From: Pholis gunnellus
Lineage: Eukaryota; Chordata; Actinopteri; Perciformes; Pholidae
Direction: 5' to 3'
Assembly: GCA_910591455.2 (NCBI GenBank)
Contig: OU342809.1
Span: 6,941,968-7,005,967 of the forward strand
DNA: 64,000 nucleotides
Shown here: positions 38,140 through 53,000 of the stretch, in pieces
Position numbering within the stretch: the first letter of the stretch is position 1
Layout: every line of letters begins with the position of its first letter
Program-made: the position numbers and the translations under genes
The notes under the pieces: generated by a model
Databases searched by the model: none
What the model saw: the letters and a program-made list of their open reading frames with translations, nothing else
What the model was told of the DNA's origin: nothing

Positions 38140-41100
38140 TAGCACTTGGGTGGTATGTGGAAGATCTTGTGACACACTGTTTATTTAACTTCAAAAAGCT
38201 GAGGCAGGGATGAGAGCATTTGGGTCAGCAAGGACATATCAATCTGAGTAAGTCATACGCCACATCACTGCTTGTGCTTTACGCTGCATTACGGGCCATT
38301 GTATTTGAAATATGTCCTCTTGCAGTCTCCTGAAAGGCGGTCGTTGTCCTCCTTGCTCCGTACTTACCCTCTTCTCATTCTGCTCTATTACTTTAATAAC
38401 TGTCAGCCAAACTTTTTTTAAGATTGCCCCATTGTGTATCTGTTCCTTTTCATCTGCAGGGAAAATATTGGGAAGAAAGGATGGCGGAAAAAGAAGGGGA
38501 TCATATTTTGGCAAGCATGGGATGATATGTCGCACTGTCTTTTTGAATATTATTAAGTACTCTTGACCGACAACTAAATAAGAAAACCCACCGGTTGCCC
38601 ATGTGTTTGCATGGGAGCTGGTTCAGCTGGAAACAGTGAGAGGGCTGAAATGCAGAGTGTGCCAAACCATGGAGTGGCGTCTGGGGCTGGGTCCACCACA
38701 TCTACACACTGGGCCCCAGGCAAGAGGGGGGTTATGGGCTATTATGCACTCGCAAAGTCCCCCTCTCCATCTCCATGGGCCATCTCCTTCCAACTCCCTA
38801 TTCGTCTTGATCTTAACACTTCCGTCAATTAGCTCAGATTCCGTTGGAGAACATGACACGGTGAAAGGAAGCAGCCCCAGAGGACGACGATTCTCAGAGG
38901 TACGCTGAGAGAAAGTGACCTCCTCGACCTGGATGTCAGATGTCTCCTCGTACATCTAAGTGTGAGGTCAGAGGTGAAACCAACTCTACCAGTCCTCCCA
39001 TCCCGACCAATAGGTTTGACCTTTTTTTCTCTCTCCTGCTCGGTCACAGCTGTGGATAGGGAAGCAGGGTGTGGTCTGATTAATTCCTCACCATGCTCGC
39101 TGATATATCAGTGCACACACATGCATGCAGATCTGCCAGGCCGGGTCCGCATGTATCCCAGCCTGCTTCTTACTGGCTGATTAGGCCCGGCTGAAATGCT
39201 GCGCCATGCCCTCTCGATGGAAAGCAGGTTTTCTGAGGGTTGGGCCTCACAAGAGTCCGATACCACTTGGGGAGCTTGTGTAAAGGTTGAACGGAAACTC
39301 AAAGGGAGAGCAGTGCTTTTTTTCTCATGTTAAAACCTTTAAACACTAATTTGCAATGTTGCTATTTTAAATGAAACTCACTTCTTAGCAAGGCCGCTAG
39401 CCAAAGTGTCATGGGTATTTTCCTGATCAGGCCAGAACTCTGGGACAAAACAGGGAGGCAGTATCAATTTACCCAAATCTGACAGTCTGGAACACCACGC
39501 CAAAACTGTAGCCCCTATTCAAGAGCACACTCAGTAAAATGAACAAAACGTCTTAGAGGAAAGAACAGACTCCAGTTTCAAGTCGGAGGCCTGAGAATGA
39601 CGGAGATTAGGATTTGTTGCTACTGTGCCATGTCTCTAGACCTGGCTCCTGAGTATATGACTGTAAGTCTATGTTTCATTGAAGTAATATAATATACATT
39701 TGATGATGACTGAATTTGATAGTTCAGCGGGAATAAATGATGTTCGAACAGATAGTGCTACAATCAGCAATATTTGCCACACAACACTTAACTGATGGTT
39801 TGTTTTTCTGACTTTATGTCTTCCACTCAAACACTTTTGATTTACACGCTCATATTTGCTTTTGTGCCGGAAGCACAACAAAGTAAAATCAGAATAAAAA
39901 ATGTAATTAATTTGAGGCCAATTCATCAATTACAGTATTTGTAATCCATTGTTGCATTTATGATTTCCCAAAAGTATGTTTTGACTAATCATTTTAGCTT
40001 TCCCTTCCCAAATGTCAAACCCAGAATGATGTGTTGACGCTGTGTGGGAGATTAAACTGAAGTTATATTATTTCCAGAGATCACACTACCGTCAGTGGCT
40101 GTTCCCACATCCAGACTAAGACTTTGATATGCAAACCGAAAGATGACTTCTAGTTGATACAGCAGGTGCTCGAAGAAGGTGCATGAATTTCAATCCGAAA
40201 CGATAGGAGGCCATTGTGCTACAGTTTGCAGACGGGCTTTGACAGTTAGAATGAGAATGGGACGTCCACAAAGAGACATTTGTGTTGTGTTTTAGGGACA
40301 TTAAGGGTACATCACTGCTGTTTGTTTTTTTAATTCTTATGTATATTGCCCTGTTTGACTTAATAGAAGATGAGAAGCAAAGCTGAGAAGAGAGATCACT
40401 TAGTGCAGAAACAATGACACCGAAAAACAACAACAACAAAAGGACTGATTTTACGGTAAAAACTACATGGACCACATTCAATCTCCTCGGTCAGAGAATG
40501 GAACCCAGGCATTTACATTCACAATAAAATCTGACAGACATACGCCTTGTGTGTGTCTAAGGCCCCAGACTGTGTGTGCAGTGGAGCGAATACACGCAAT
40601 ACTCTCTGTTGGCCTCTAATAAGCCCGAGGATATGAAAAAGGGTCTGAGAACAGACAGAGTCCTCGTCAGTTTGGCACTTTGGATGGGATTTCATCTGAA
40701 ATATTCATACCATGACATGCTCCCCATTTCCAGAAGCAACAATTGAACTGGATAATTGCTGTTTTGTTTTCAAAATGGCAGCTTGACTATGAAAAAAAAT
40801 CCATTAATAAAGCACAAATGACATAAAACAGTAGGTTTGAGGTTCGTTTCATGACATTCAGAGGGCTCGTAGCACTCCAACATGGCCTATATGGTTCTTT
40901 AAATAACTATCTTGCATCATTGATTCCAGGGCACATTGGTCTCATTGGTCTCATTGGTTGGTCAAGAGCTATTAGTGAATGTTCTGAGCATGTTTTGCCT
41001 CAATAGGCAGGAATATGGATGAGATAACATTGCAAAACTGAATTAGGCATTAACTTTCCTCCCCTTTTGGGTAAACTTTGCGGATACATCAAATGCATGC

Positions 41101-42470
41101 TTTGGCGTTGGAGTTTACATACCTGGGAAAGTTAAACAGAGCGCATTGACATAAGGTGTGGCTCCATATTTGTATCTGACCGCAGCTATGGACGGGCACA
41201 AGTGCATGGACGCGTGCACATGCGCGCGCACACACACACACACGCAAACCTCACTCTGAACAGCTGGGAGTGTTTGCAGTGCGAGCGGGTCCTTCATTCT
41301 CCTCTCGGTCTCACACAATGACCCATGCACTGTCTGTGTTTGCACTGCACCTAGCTCAAACAGCATTCGTTTCCGTCCCGTTGCCATTCAAGCACACTCT
41401 ATTGTGAAGGCTTGGCCTCAGGTCGCACTCGGAAAACATGGGCCAAGTTCATTGAGAAATCAACTAGAATCTCAGAAATGCACCTGATACACTCCGCCCT
41501 GTGTTTTCTCCTCCGGCAATTGATGGTGTTTTGGCATTCCAGTCAGGGTCACAGAGATATTAGTCGTGCACTATTTCATTTCCTTAACAATGGCAGTCAC
41601 AAAGACAAACCTGCTGTTGGGAAGAAGCTGGTGCACCAAGTTCACAAAGCCAGATTGTTGTCCTCGCTTTCACTCTCTGCTCAGTAGAGAGGTTAAGAAA
41701 AAAATGTGGACAAACGATGAACTCCAGAATGTCTTCCCAAAATGAACAAAAGACATTTACTGTAAATCACATCATACATTACAATTCCTTTTTTTGAAAA
41801 AAAAAAGACTCTACTGTTGCTTTATTTTTTTCAGAATTTCATTATTCCAACATAAATCACTGGTTGAGTGCATTAGCTCAATGTCGAAAACACTTTTTCA
41901 AAAAGTGTTTGGCTATTCTCGATCTGCTCCGTCTCTGCACATGCCATTCCCTTCAATCCATCCATGCTGTTTATCTTCAGCATTGCGTTTGGCAGATTGA
42001 GGTTTCTATACCAATGGCCTGATATGTTTGGATATGAGAATGCGGTTTTCCTGTTTTGGCACTGTCAGTGTGTCTTTTCGTATACCATCCTGACATCAAA
42101 CACTGGGTATGTAATATGTAAAGGCCATCTGTGGCGTTCACTCCTGCTCACTGATGGCTTGGCAGCTGGATAGTGAGGGCTAATAATACCGGCCTGATAG
42201 ACTGCGGTTGAGAGAAATGGCACAAAAATGTTTCCTTACAGTGCTGCCTTTTTTCAGGAGAGCTGATGTGAAATGATATTCAAGCTAGATTTGCTGTTGA
42301 TCCAAGGGAGCAATAAGCTCGACCAATCATCCTTCAAATCGCATGGTGGCGCATGCCAAGATTTAGTTTTACGTAATGGTTACATTTTTCCCTAAAAGAC
42401 TATAAAATATCTGGTACATTCTTAAAAGCCGCGACAGTGTGCGGTTGGTATTGTTTTCATCCTATGAGTC

Positions 42471-42505
42471 TGTGTGTGTGTATGTGTGTGTGTGTGTGTG
42501 TGTGT
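42471..42505. repeat. (TG)n microsatellite
   Basis: TG run with one TATG interruption. Confidence 0.9.
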
Positions 42506-44889
42506 CATGACACAATGTGGTCGTGGAGACACCTACTGTAGCGGGAACTACCACAGAAGCAGTTTTGAGTACTTTGCCAGGTGTTTTTGTCGATGTGCTA
42601 GTGTCACAACCGTGCATGAAGCAGTCGTGAAACTTTACAGGTTTGTAGTTGAGATGAAAATGAAGGGTAATTTCCAAAAATGGGTGGTCCGATCAAGGGC
42701 GCTGGAAGAAGGGTAGGTGTAGGAAGTAGAGAAAAGGCTATTGACTCCCCACTTTTAGGCCCCACTTTATGCCCCTAGTGTTCTCTTGTTGTAACTTTAC
42801 CAATTGCACAACACAGCTGAAGATTTATTAAATGACTTTTCTTTACATTTCATTTCCCTGCAGCAATGATGCATTGTCTCATTTAGCTTTTTCCAGAGCT
42901 TTCAAATACACCTCACAGTCTTCCTTAGTAGATGGAGTTTGATCAGCGGTGGGATCATACAACTGTTGATTTACAGTTGATATATGAGAGAGACCATAAC
43001 CCCAAAAGTCATGTGGACAACTATCCATCCACTGAGGAAGACCGTGAGATGCACTCAAAAGCTCTGGAATAGTAAGTGTTGTGTAAGAGCCACGTCAGTC
43101 GAGGCTGTAGTTGCTGTGATACTATATAAGGTTGCTGTTGTGATAGAAGTGCAGCTGACGATAAAGTAACGTTTGTGAAACTGTCTGCAAGTTATTAAAT
43201 GTAGCTGTTTGTGAACATTGAGTAAGATTATTTTTTTTCAAGGTCAAGAATAAACTGTTTTACTTATAAAATGATATTTAATGTGTTCATTTCAGATAAC
43301 ATGGTATCTTAATATTCAACGGTAGCAGAAGAAACAAACAAACTGCTTTTGATAAGCCAGATATTTTTATTATGATAATTCTTCCCTTTTTTCCTCATCT
43401 CAGTCTCCTTCTGTTATTATTTCACCAAACTACATAATGTGGGGTGAAAGATGAATAGAAAACAAAAAGGAGCTCATATTCACAGAATGAAGTGGTAAAA
43501 CACCAGTCAACTGGGCAAATAGAGATTACAGCTTCTTAGATAAACGATATAAGGCATTGCTTGATTCTCATATTTTATCATCCCAAATGCAGTTTGTTTT
43601 TACCTCAGACATCATTTGCCCACTTCTCTTTAAACCCAGCAAACATTACTTTTCTTGTCCTTGTTTGAAAATAAGTCACTGAGCACATTCATTTATTCAT
43701 CCCAACAGAATATCCCTGCAGCTACAACGAGTTACAGAACAACAACACGAAAGAGATAACTCAAAATATGTCACAAGATCCACATTAGAAAGCAAATGAT
43801 GGCAATGATCGCTCCTCAACATTATCCAAATGAATTTCTGCATCGTGTCCATGAGCTGGACATCCAGACTCAGGTGGGTTCAGAGTGTCCCAGGCTTCTC
43901 TGGCAGCCTCGGGTTGGGCCTGGCTCCGGGCTGCTTGACAAACACAGGTTCCCTTTGTTGTGTCAGCTACACACTGAACCTTGCAGGGGCCTCACGTACA
44001 CAAAGGAATGTTTGGATGGATCCGTTACACAGCCACACACACTGCTTGTTTGCCTGTTTGACTCCACAACAGTAATCTGACATCTAAATTGGGTCAGGGA
44101 GGTTCTTGTAGTGCGTAGAGGCCTTGCAGTGGATAAGGAGGCAGCCAGAGGAGAGAGAACTGGAGAGTCACTGACAGAATCACTTACACTTTCAAGAACA
44201 ATAAATGTGCGAGACGTCGTCCTGGTGACATTGGCGTAAAGACCCTGACAGCTTACCGGCTATCAGTTTGCATACCAATACATGTGTTGAAAGGGGCCAC
44301 CAGACCGCATAGAGACTTGTAAAAACCTTTTTTCTGAGTTAGAAATGAACTCCTTATGAACACACTGTCTGAGGCTATTTGTCATTTTGCCATTTGTTTA
44401 CTTCATCTTCATCCCTTTCCAAGCTGCTTTCAAAGACACGAATCCCACACAATTTGCATGTACAGTCAACACACACTATTTCAACTCCTATCCTGCTCCT
44501 GTCCTCCGGTTAACCCCACACTTTTCTTCCTGTGTGTTTTGGTCTGTAAAAGCCCACTTTGTTGCGTCTGAGCAGTGAAGCATCCCAGTGAGCAACGACT
44601 TCCTGTGAAAAGTGACTGCTATTTCAACTCCAGAGCGCTGGGCTGCCTGCGGTTTGTCTGTCTGTCGGTCTGAGTGTCTGGCCTCAAGCTTCCCCTCGGC
44701 GAGGAGAGGAAGAAGACATTTCCGTGGAGACACAAGAGTGACAGCCAGTGTTGCCAAACCCAGAGCTCCCTGCCGGCAGGCTTGACTCCAAATGGGGCTG
44801 CAAACAGAAAGAATTCTGGAGCAGAGGTCAAAGGGCACTTCAGCATTCCCTTGGACTCGGACTGTGGCCGCTCTGAGGGCATCCTCCTT

Positions 44890-44912
44890 TCTTCCTCTTC
44901 TTCTTCTTCTTC
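44890..44912. repeat. (TTC)n microsatellite
   Basis: Imperfect TTC/TCC run that yields a poly-Ser open frame on the plus strand. Confidence 0.8.
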
Positions 44913-47555
44913 CTCTGCATATCTTCCTCACATAGTCCTCAGTTCCTCCTTCTGTCTGGTGTCGGGGTTTTGGGCGAAGATGACAACAACGGCTGGCGGA
45001 CACAGAAGGGGAGCCATCCTCCGCACCGAGGCCGGAGCCATTACCTCAGCCGCCACCAGCATGACAATGACATTTTAAGTCATAGCGTAAACCCCGTTGT
45101 AAACTGAAGCTGCAGAGACATGAAAGGCTTCCCATTTGGTTTTATTTTGCTGCGGTGCATCCAACACTTTTTTTACAACATGCACTCCGTCAGAGAATAA
45201 AAAGAAACGTCTCCTTTGTTCGGACTGCCGTATAACAAATAGTCCAAGTGCAAGAGTAAAAGTCATTATCAGCTTCTGATGAGAGGCTGTTGTAAGAATG
45301 GAATGGCAGTGTAATGTAAAAGGCATTTATGTGGAATATGCTACCAATTAGATAGTAATTTGCAATTAGTTCATGGATTTCAATATTTAGGTTTTTGCAG
45401 TTTTAAGTTAATCAGATGGGACAACGTGGACCCAAATCTTCATAGCAGCATGTTCTAGTCTTTGAATACATTCGTATCATAACCAAAAGTGACTCTAAGA
45501 AAGCAGAGACCGAAATGTTCTTCCGTTCCCAAAACGCTGTTCTGTGTATTTATTTTATTCTTCACAGAATTTATTTGTTTTTGGTCGAATCGGCCACCTC
45601 CATATCTCCCAGAGCCAATATTACACCCAGGAGTGGTTGGCCTGTGAGTGGATTAGGACTTTTCCATTGACCAGCGGTTTGCAGAGGTTATAATCTTGCA
45701 CCCCAAAGACAGATTTCCCGTTAAGCCCAGGAAAGTTGTCTGACACGACTTACTGGAATCTAGTGGAATTTTAGCAAACGCTTGCTGGCAGAGACGCAGA
45801 CGCACAGAAAGCTCACAGAAAGTGGCAGATCCCAAATGTGGACAATGCAATTCCTCTTTTTCGACCAATGGTGCACGAGAGCAGTAAATTTGTCTTTCCT
45901 TTATCTTCGTTTAGCTTGAACAGAATAATGACTCCCAAACGTGCACAGTGCTGGCGCCGCATCTTCTCGGACAGATAAATCATTCATAACCAAGCGATTA
46001 AATATATTGAGGGATATATTGGTGGTTAATGGGTGGTTGGATCCTGGCACTCCTGTATGAAATTCAGACTTGACCGCTGTCATCAGGAATCCATCCGAAT
46101 GATGATGTGTTTGGGAATCACTGCCCATCTGTGTGTGGTACAATAAATTAGAGCAATATGTCAAAAAAATAAGCTCAGTACATTATAACCATGTGATGTG
46201 TCTGAAATATTCAGTTTCTGTGTTCTTTGTGATGTGATCTGTTCCTGACTCTATACCTCGCTGTTGGAGTTATGTACAAATCACTTTTCTGTTCTGACAT
46301 GAAATATGCTGCCAAGTGCAATATTCCTAAGTACTGCCAACATTATCAGCAATACCTAAAATGACCCAAATTTTCTTCTCCTTGTTTAGTGCGTGTCTTG
46401 CTGTTGTAAAATGTCCACATGTTGAGAGACACCGGAGTGAACTTGGAAAACAAAGTGAAAGCTGAGTCTTCCCAGTAGATGGAGACAAAGTATGCAGCAC
46501 AAAATGCAACACAATGAGTTTGTTGCATTTTGTTTGAGTACATTTTCTGTCTCCTTCAGCTGACTATTAAATATACATTTGCACAGGACATGCATGACGT
46601 TAGATGTTTAGTTTATTTGTTAAAGATTTGTAAGTGATTTTAAACAACTACAAGACACAGGCTTTAATACAGACAAAAAAACAGGAAAAGACTGGAAATT
46701 GGCAAAAGCATGCTGGAATAAAGGGCTGATCATGGATTTACACTCTTTGCATGCACAACAACTCTTAGGAGTTAGATTAATTAAACTGAGCTGCTCCTCG
46801 ACTCTTGAGCAACTTGGTCACCCAGCAGAGGGAGTTGTTGGACAAGCATTGAGGCAGCAGTGGGGAGGAGGTCCCCTAGTAGTGGAGCCAGCGGATCCTG
46901 TCCGCCTGGAGCCGGGATCTGACTGTCCCCCCAAGTCCCTCCGCCATCTTAATTGCTGCCATCTTTGTAGGGGCGACTCACAGCTCAAAATTATCGCTGC
47001 GATAACGGAACGTTCTGATGTGGACAAGACCAGTCTGTGATCAGTCGAACAGTGGTGATACGTTACATCTGTGCGTCTGTTAGTCATTCTCTATTAGAAA
47101 GTGTGTCTGCATTGATTTATTTTTGCATTGGTTTTTGTTCAAACTTTAACACGGTTCATGACTTTCGCAATAAGCAAAAGGAAGCAATTGAAAGTGTTGA
47201 CTGTCCGAACAGCCATCTAGTGCAATCAAAGTGTGTTTCAGGAGATGAACCCCTAATCACCTAATCATATGCAGCATTTCCCTCATTGTGGAATTGGCCA
47301 TTTTTACCATGTGTTTGTCTGCAATATCTCTGTGCTCAGTTTTACAGGACAAAGCTCAACGAGTGAAAGTCTCTTTCTCTCTTTTCTTCCCCGCTTTATT
47401 CATCACAATCAACTCAAGTTGAGACAGATCTACCAGCTGGCCGATGTAGGCCCAGTCCCTGCTTGCACGCCACCGCACACATGAATATCATTAATAACTT
47501 CATTAGCACTTCCTGACTACAGCCAACACTACAGTGGATTGGTTTGCCAACTGGC

Positions 47556-47556
<1 letters not shown>

Positions 47557-47636
<80 letters not shown>
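47557..47636. repeat. (TG)n microsatellite
   Basis: About 40 uninterrupted TG units, the longest dinucleotide run seen here. Confidence 0.95.
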
Positions 47637-47637
<1 letters not shown>

Positions 47638-48437
47638 ATGTGTTTAAGTGAGTGTGTAAGGGGAGGAGGGGGGAGAAGGGCTCTTGAATCTTGATTGCAC
47701 ACCACTTTTCAAATTCAGAGGAACACATCTCCTCCAATTCCAGCCTTGCCGTGTGATTGAAACAGTGTCTGCCTCGGAAACATCGCGCCCCCAGTCCCAC
47801 CAGGCGTATCACTGTACAGTAACAGTACCCCCATTAAGATTCAAAAAGAGCTTGATCAACATTGTGCCTACTGCTCTGAAGTCAAAGTGCATTACAGCGC
47901 CCGGGTTGTGTTTTAGCATGTTGCACAAAGCACTTAAACCTCAAGCATTATGTAAATTCTTTAATTGTACAATCTCAGTCCGATCTCGACCGGAATTAAT
48001 TGTCAAAACTGTCTCCGCTCATTGTACGTGGACCGACGTAAAAAATCTGGAATATGAAGTGGTGTGCGCTACTTAGACAAACTGAATAATAATCACAAAT
48101 GCACTGAGCAATCTGATTATTCCCCTGAGAGGAAATGTCATTCATGTCCATGATTGCGTAGAGGAAACCTTTGAACCTTGCAAAGCAGCATAGCTTTTAT
48201 CAACACCTTGCATTAGTTTAAGGACCTCCCCAGTAGCCTACAACCCCAGTCTTTAGTTCGCCACACTCCTCCTTAGGAGCATTAGTTACTACATTGCATT
48301 ACATTACTACTTTGCTTAAAGCAAATCAACCTTGAGAGACAAGGAGTGTTTCCTTTCCCTGGTCAGAGTTTTTCGGCCCCTGCTAAGTAGGGTGACTCTT
48401 CATTTAATTCATTTTTTTTTTCTTATTGCCGACTAGA

Positions 48438-48524
48438 AAGGTGCACTCAGTTAAGTGCGGATCTCCACCAGGTGTGTCTGCAACAACCACTGCTGTACTG
48501 TGTGACTGAATGAACACAACCCAC
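48438..48524 (+). repeat. dispersed repeat, copy 2
   Basis: This is the partner of 13012-13100 in the same orientation. It lies about 130 bases before the SINE fragment at 48655, so the two may belong to one composite element or be neighbours by chance. Confidence 0.8.
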
Positions 48525-48654
48525 ATGATTTAATCTATGCAGATCTAAGCATGTATTTAAGCTTCAAGCCTATTTTCTGTCAGTTGCACCAAACACATTG
48601 TTGGTTTTGGTCTTTTCGTTGGATTTGTTGACAAATAAAATAAATATAGTAAAT

Positions 48655-48827
48655 GAGCAGCCAGGTTCGGTCCCTGGCTACTCCAGTCCATGTCAAAACG
48701 TCCTTGGGCAAGACTCTGAACCCCAAAATTGCTCCCGTAGCTGTGCCTACGGTGTATGAATGTGATAGAATCTGAATTGTAAGTCGCTTTGGATAAAAGC
48801 GTCTGCTAAATGACTGTAATGTAATGT
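48655..48827 (+). mobile_element. tRNA-derived fish SINE, 5'-truncated
   Basis: This segment has a box-B-like GGTTCGGTCCC at 48664-48674, then CCTTGGGCAAGACTCTGAACC and the tail GTCGCTTTGGATAAAAGCG with TCTGCTAAATGACTGTAATG. That tail is a very common SINE end in fish genomes, of the V-SINE (HE1/DANA-like) sort as I recall. No box A is visible before it, so the 5' end seems lost. Confidence 0.75.
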
Positions 48828-51800
48828 AGGATGCCATTATAGGAGGCTCAGGTAGCAGCACCAATCCTGAAGTACTGACCGGAGTAAAGGGTGGGAGAAA
48901 CGCCAGTCGAGGAGAGGACGTGGTGGAAGTGCTCATGGAACCACAATCGAATAGACCCACTTGTCTAGAAGAAAAGAGGACGGCCTCGGTTGAAGTGGGA
49001 TGAAGCGGTGAACTCGGAACATCTAAGGGAAACCAAAAAGGCCAGCGAGAACATGGCTTCTAAATATCCTTTAAAATTATCAGATATTTGCTTTCACTGG
49101 ATTTTATTTACTACTCTCTTGTTGTAAAAGTTTACTAACGATTTCTCCATCTGGTATTTTTGCATGTGTCAGCGGGCATCCTGATACAATATCAGAAAAT
49201 ATACGTGCTACTAATGAGATGTTTTCTCCCCAAATGCTTCAAAGATTATGAGAAAGATCCAAGATGAAGATCCAGTGGCCCAGTAAATTATACTGGCTGA
49301 GCGTGCACCAGATTTCCTACCTGTATACAATCAATCTTCGCTTTGTCCAGACCAATTGGCACATTTACTAGAGCAGACCATAAACTGCTTGCCTCTGCCT
49401 CTCGCTGCACGTCTAAACTCCAGCTCCCTTCTAATCATACGGGTCAGATAGAAGTTTAGCGAGTAATATTTACGTATGCCAACCTAAACTGATCTCCTTC
49501 CTTTGCTTGATGTTTAGTTATCAGGCAGGATTAGAATTTAGCCATGTTTTTCAACATGACAAATACTCTGTGGTTTTCACACAGCAAAAGTGAATACAGA
49601 TGTCTTTTAAATGTTAAAATGCAAACAAGAGCCAAAACAACATTACAGAGAAGCTCCATGAGCTCTTTTTGATTTATTATGCCTGTTTCCCCTTAAATCT
49701 CAGTTGAGCAAAAGGTTTTGTTTTTTTTAGTAGTTGGTGATTCTTTCACTTGAGCCATCTAGCCTGTTTTAAATTCATACCCCGCCCACCAGGTCCCTCC
49801 TGGCTCTGTCATTGGAGGAGACGGCTCTCTGTCTGTGAGGCATGGGCTGGCTCACCAAAGCAAATTTGTGGTGATGCCATTGCGAGGCGACACCGGGGGG
49901 GCCTAGTGTGCTGATTCAGCCTGTGTGGAGAAGGAGGGGTGAAAGGAAAGAAGGAGTGACGCAGGAAGGGACAAAACTGTCTCCATGCAGCGGCCCAAAT
50001 ATCTCCAGCATGGCTCTGTGAAGGAGGGAAGGCTTTGTCTGAATTTTAGATGCAAAAACAAAATAGAGGAACACAAGTCGGAGGCTTGATTTCAACTGGT
50101 GGTAATGGGTTCACAGTAAAATACATTGCAAAACCTTCTTGTGAGTGAGTCCTATTTTCCTTTCTACACATACAGTATGTGCATTTTCTACAGTCCTACA
50201 GTTCTTAAAGATCCTTGACCTTGCCTGACCCTAAGCATTCCCCCACAAAGGAAGTGATTGTTCTGGCCCTGGACAAGGACAATGCATGTTTGTCGTCTCT
50301 GGGAGCAGTGGGGGGGGGGGTGTAAGAGATATACAGTAATCGTATTGTGCAGTGACTAGCGTAGATTGCTTCACGTTGTCAGTTCGTTGAGGTCACTTAC
50401 TGTAAGAGAAAAGAGTATGTTGGTCCACAAATCTGAGCATTAATTATACTAATGGCTTTCCTGTTGTTTTCTCAGCTTTTTTCACCGCACTGACATGTGG
50501 TTCAGAGTGTTCTATTTTATTGAATTTGCAAACGAAACGTCCTCCTGCCTTTGAATTATGGCACGGCGTGCCCACAGAACAGGATTTGCAAGTGCAGAGC
50601 ACTCAACTGTGGATGATAACGGAGGTTTGAAGTGAGAGGCCAACATGATACGTTTCATGCACAGAAAGGCAGCATTTGTCACAGCTGCTTTTGACAGCTC
50701 TTGACGACATGCGATGAATAACACATGCCATGTTGAGTAAGAGAAACGCAGCAGGGCTGTGGGGATGGTCCAATGACGGCAAATGAAACGGCAAAGATCC
50801 TCTGGGTCAGCTGGAGGGATAAAACCCTCAAATGGAGATGATCCAAGAGCACTGACAGGGATCAGATGCGGTAATGCCCAGACGAACGACAGGGCCAGGC
50901 CACATGAGGTAAACATTAGACGCCACATGCAAAGATCACTTGTGCACTGCCACATGCAAACACACAGCACAGATGAATATATGCACATTTTGAATGCAAT
51001 AGTGAATGCAAAACACAAATGTGCATGTGCATGAGCCACAATTGTACTCGTGCTACGTGTATGTGTATGAATAGTGTAGCAAAACGAAATCCCTGCTATA
51101 CTTTGTTTGAATCTGTTTTCCATTTGCTCTGGCTGGGGGTGAGTGAGTTCACGGAGTCCAATGACCGAAGATAGACAGCTCATCCGAGTATGTTATCAAG
51201 GCCTGCCCCACATCTTGTTAAGGCATGTCTAATCCTATCGCTGCGCTCAGAGGGAAAACAAATAAAACCCCACATATCTACAAAATCACTTGGCATGCGC
51301 TCTCATCCTTTCAGACTTGTCCTTAAAAAGCAGGTCACAGGTAAATCGAGGGCTGTCATAGACCTTGTTTGTGCATGGCGTTCCTGGCCTTGCTTCAGTG
51401 TCGGGCGAACTCTCTTGCAGAACACACCAGCTTTTCTCAACAATAATAGGATGAAGTGCCAGGGGAGCCCACGTGATTACTTTACCTGATATGACTCTAC
51501 TCCACATGAAAGTGACTAACCCTACAGTGTTGCTGCGGTGTTCATGCACACTATAACAGAGTAACATGACCTGCCGTGCACTTTAGACTAAACCACCAGT
51601 TGAATGGTTTCCACTGGAGCTTGCAAAGATTATTAGTTGTGCTCTATTTTTTTTTTTTAAAGTTTGTATGACAAAATAGGACCCGGTGTATGGAATCTTT
51701 GCCTGAGATATTGGAGTCATTTTTGTCAAAGGAGAGAAGTGCAGATTTTATTAAAGACTAACTCTTCATGCATGGGTACGCTTCACAAGCTGTTGTCTGC

Positions 51801-52289
51801 TTTTGTACGGTGGCAACATGTCAACTAGGATACGTAATGCCTTGAGCTTTTTCGTGTATGATTTCTAATTTGATTTGCCTCTGCAAGTGAAGATTCACAA
51901 GATGGAGTGTCAATTTACATAAGCACCCAATATTCACTGTAATGATCATGGGGTCGGTATTAACCAAATTGCAACAAAGATAAGAGATAAGATTCTGAGT
52001 GATCATCCACAATCAGCAGACATGAAGTAGGACCATCCTGAGGTCACTACATTTTAAACTGTTGACTACCAGAAACACAAGTCCGGACTTCAGCTGGAAT
52101 TAGAAATGTTTTTAGCAATAGAAATATTAGAGTGCCTCATTTTGTACTGATACTAACTACAACCGATGTTCATACTGTCAGCGTGTGGTGGCACTTCAAA
52201 GATGAATTCACAAAGAGAGAGCATGTCCTTTGAGAGTTTTATTGCAATTAATAAGGTAAACATTTGCAAATGTGGATCTCCCAGTAGTC

Positions 52290-52291
<2 letters not shown>

Positions 52292-52336
<45 letters not shown>
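52292..52336. repeat. (GA)n microsatellite
   Basis: About 22 GA units, uninterrupted. Confidence 0.95.
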
Positions 52337-52337
<1 letters not shown>

Positions 52338-52919
52338 AAGTTAGTCTTATAAGTTTTGATTCATGTCCAGAGTGTCTCTTTCTGCCTCCTTCTGTTGGGA
52401 ATTATTAGTTGAAGGCCTAACTCCGTGACTTTGCTTCTGACAGCGTTGGCATGGAAGTTGGTTTCCACAGGAGGCAGACAGAGAACAGCTCTTGGGGAGA
52501 CAGGCCTGATATAAGAGAGTGTGACATAATCATGAGTGAATTCACTTTTAAGTTGCCAAAACATCAACCGTCACGGCTGCTGTAGAACAATAGAGTGACA
52601 CTCTGACTACCCAATATTAAAGTACACAAATATAAATATGCTTCCTGGAGTCTTGAGAGAGAGAGTTGTTTTGTTAGCATAGCTAGTAATAATAAAACCA
52701 TTGAAAACTCCTTGATTCACTGCAGGACTTTTGACATACATACTACTAACCCAAATGTATCAAAATTGTATCAAAATATATTACATATGAGTTTTTGTTT
52801 TGTGTAAAGCCTTGCAAGTATGACACAGTATGTGCTGTGTTTTTGAAACTCTGTGGCAGTGTTAGTAATTCCTCATGTTGGAATAATACCATGAGAAGAA
52901 TAATAAAGTTTATACAAGG

Positions 52920-53000
52920 CTGAAGTCAGCGCAGTGGTGCAGCGGTAAGCAACATATCATTCTTTTATGTTCCAAGTGCTCTGACTTGATTATGAGATGA
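52920..53000 (+). mobile_element. possible SINE head (tRNA-like promoter fragment)
   Basis: The stretch containing GCGCAGTGGTGCAGCGGTAA resembles the box A region of tRNA-derived SINEs (G-x-GGTGCAGCGGTAAGCA). No clear box B or SINE body follows, so this may be a fragment or chance similarity. Confidence 0.35.

Noticed and set aside
44488..45078. Open frames of 134 and 171 codons on opposite strands
   Set aside because: They overlap each other, include a TTC-repeat poly-Ser tract, and match no known domain.
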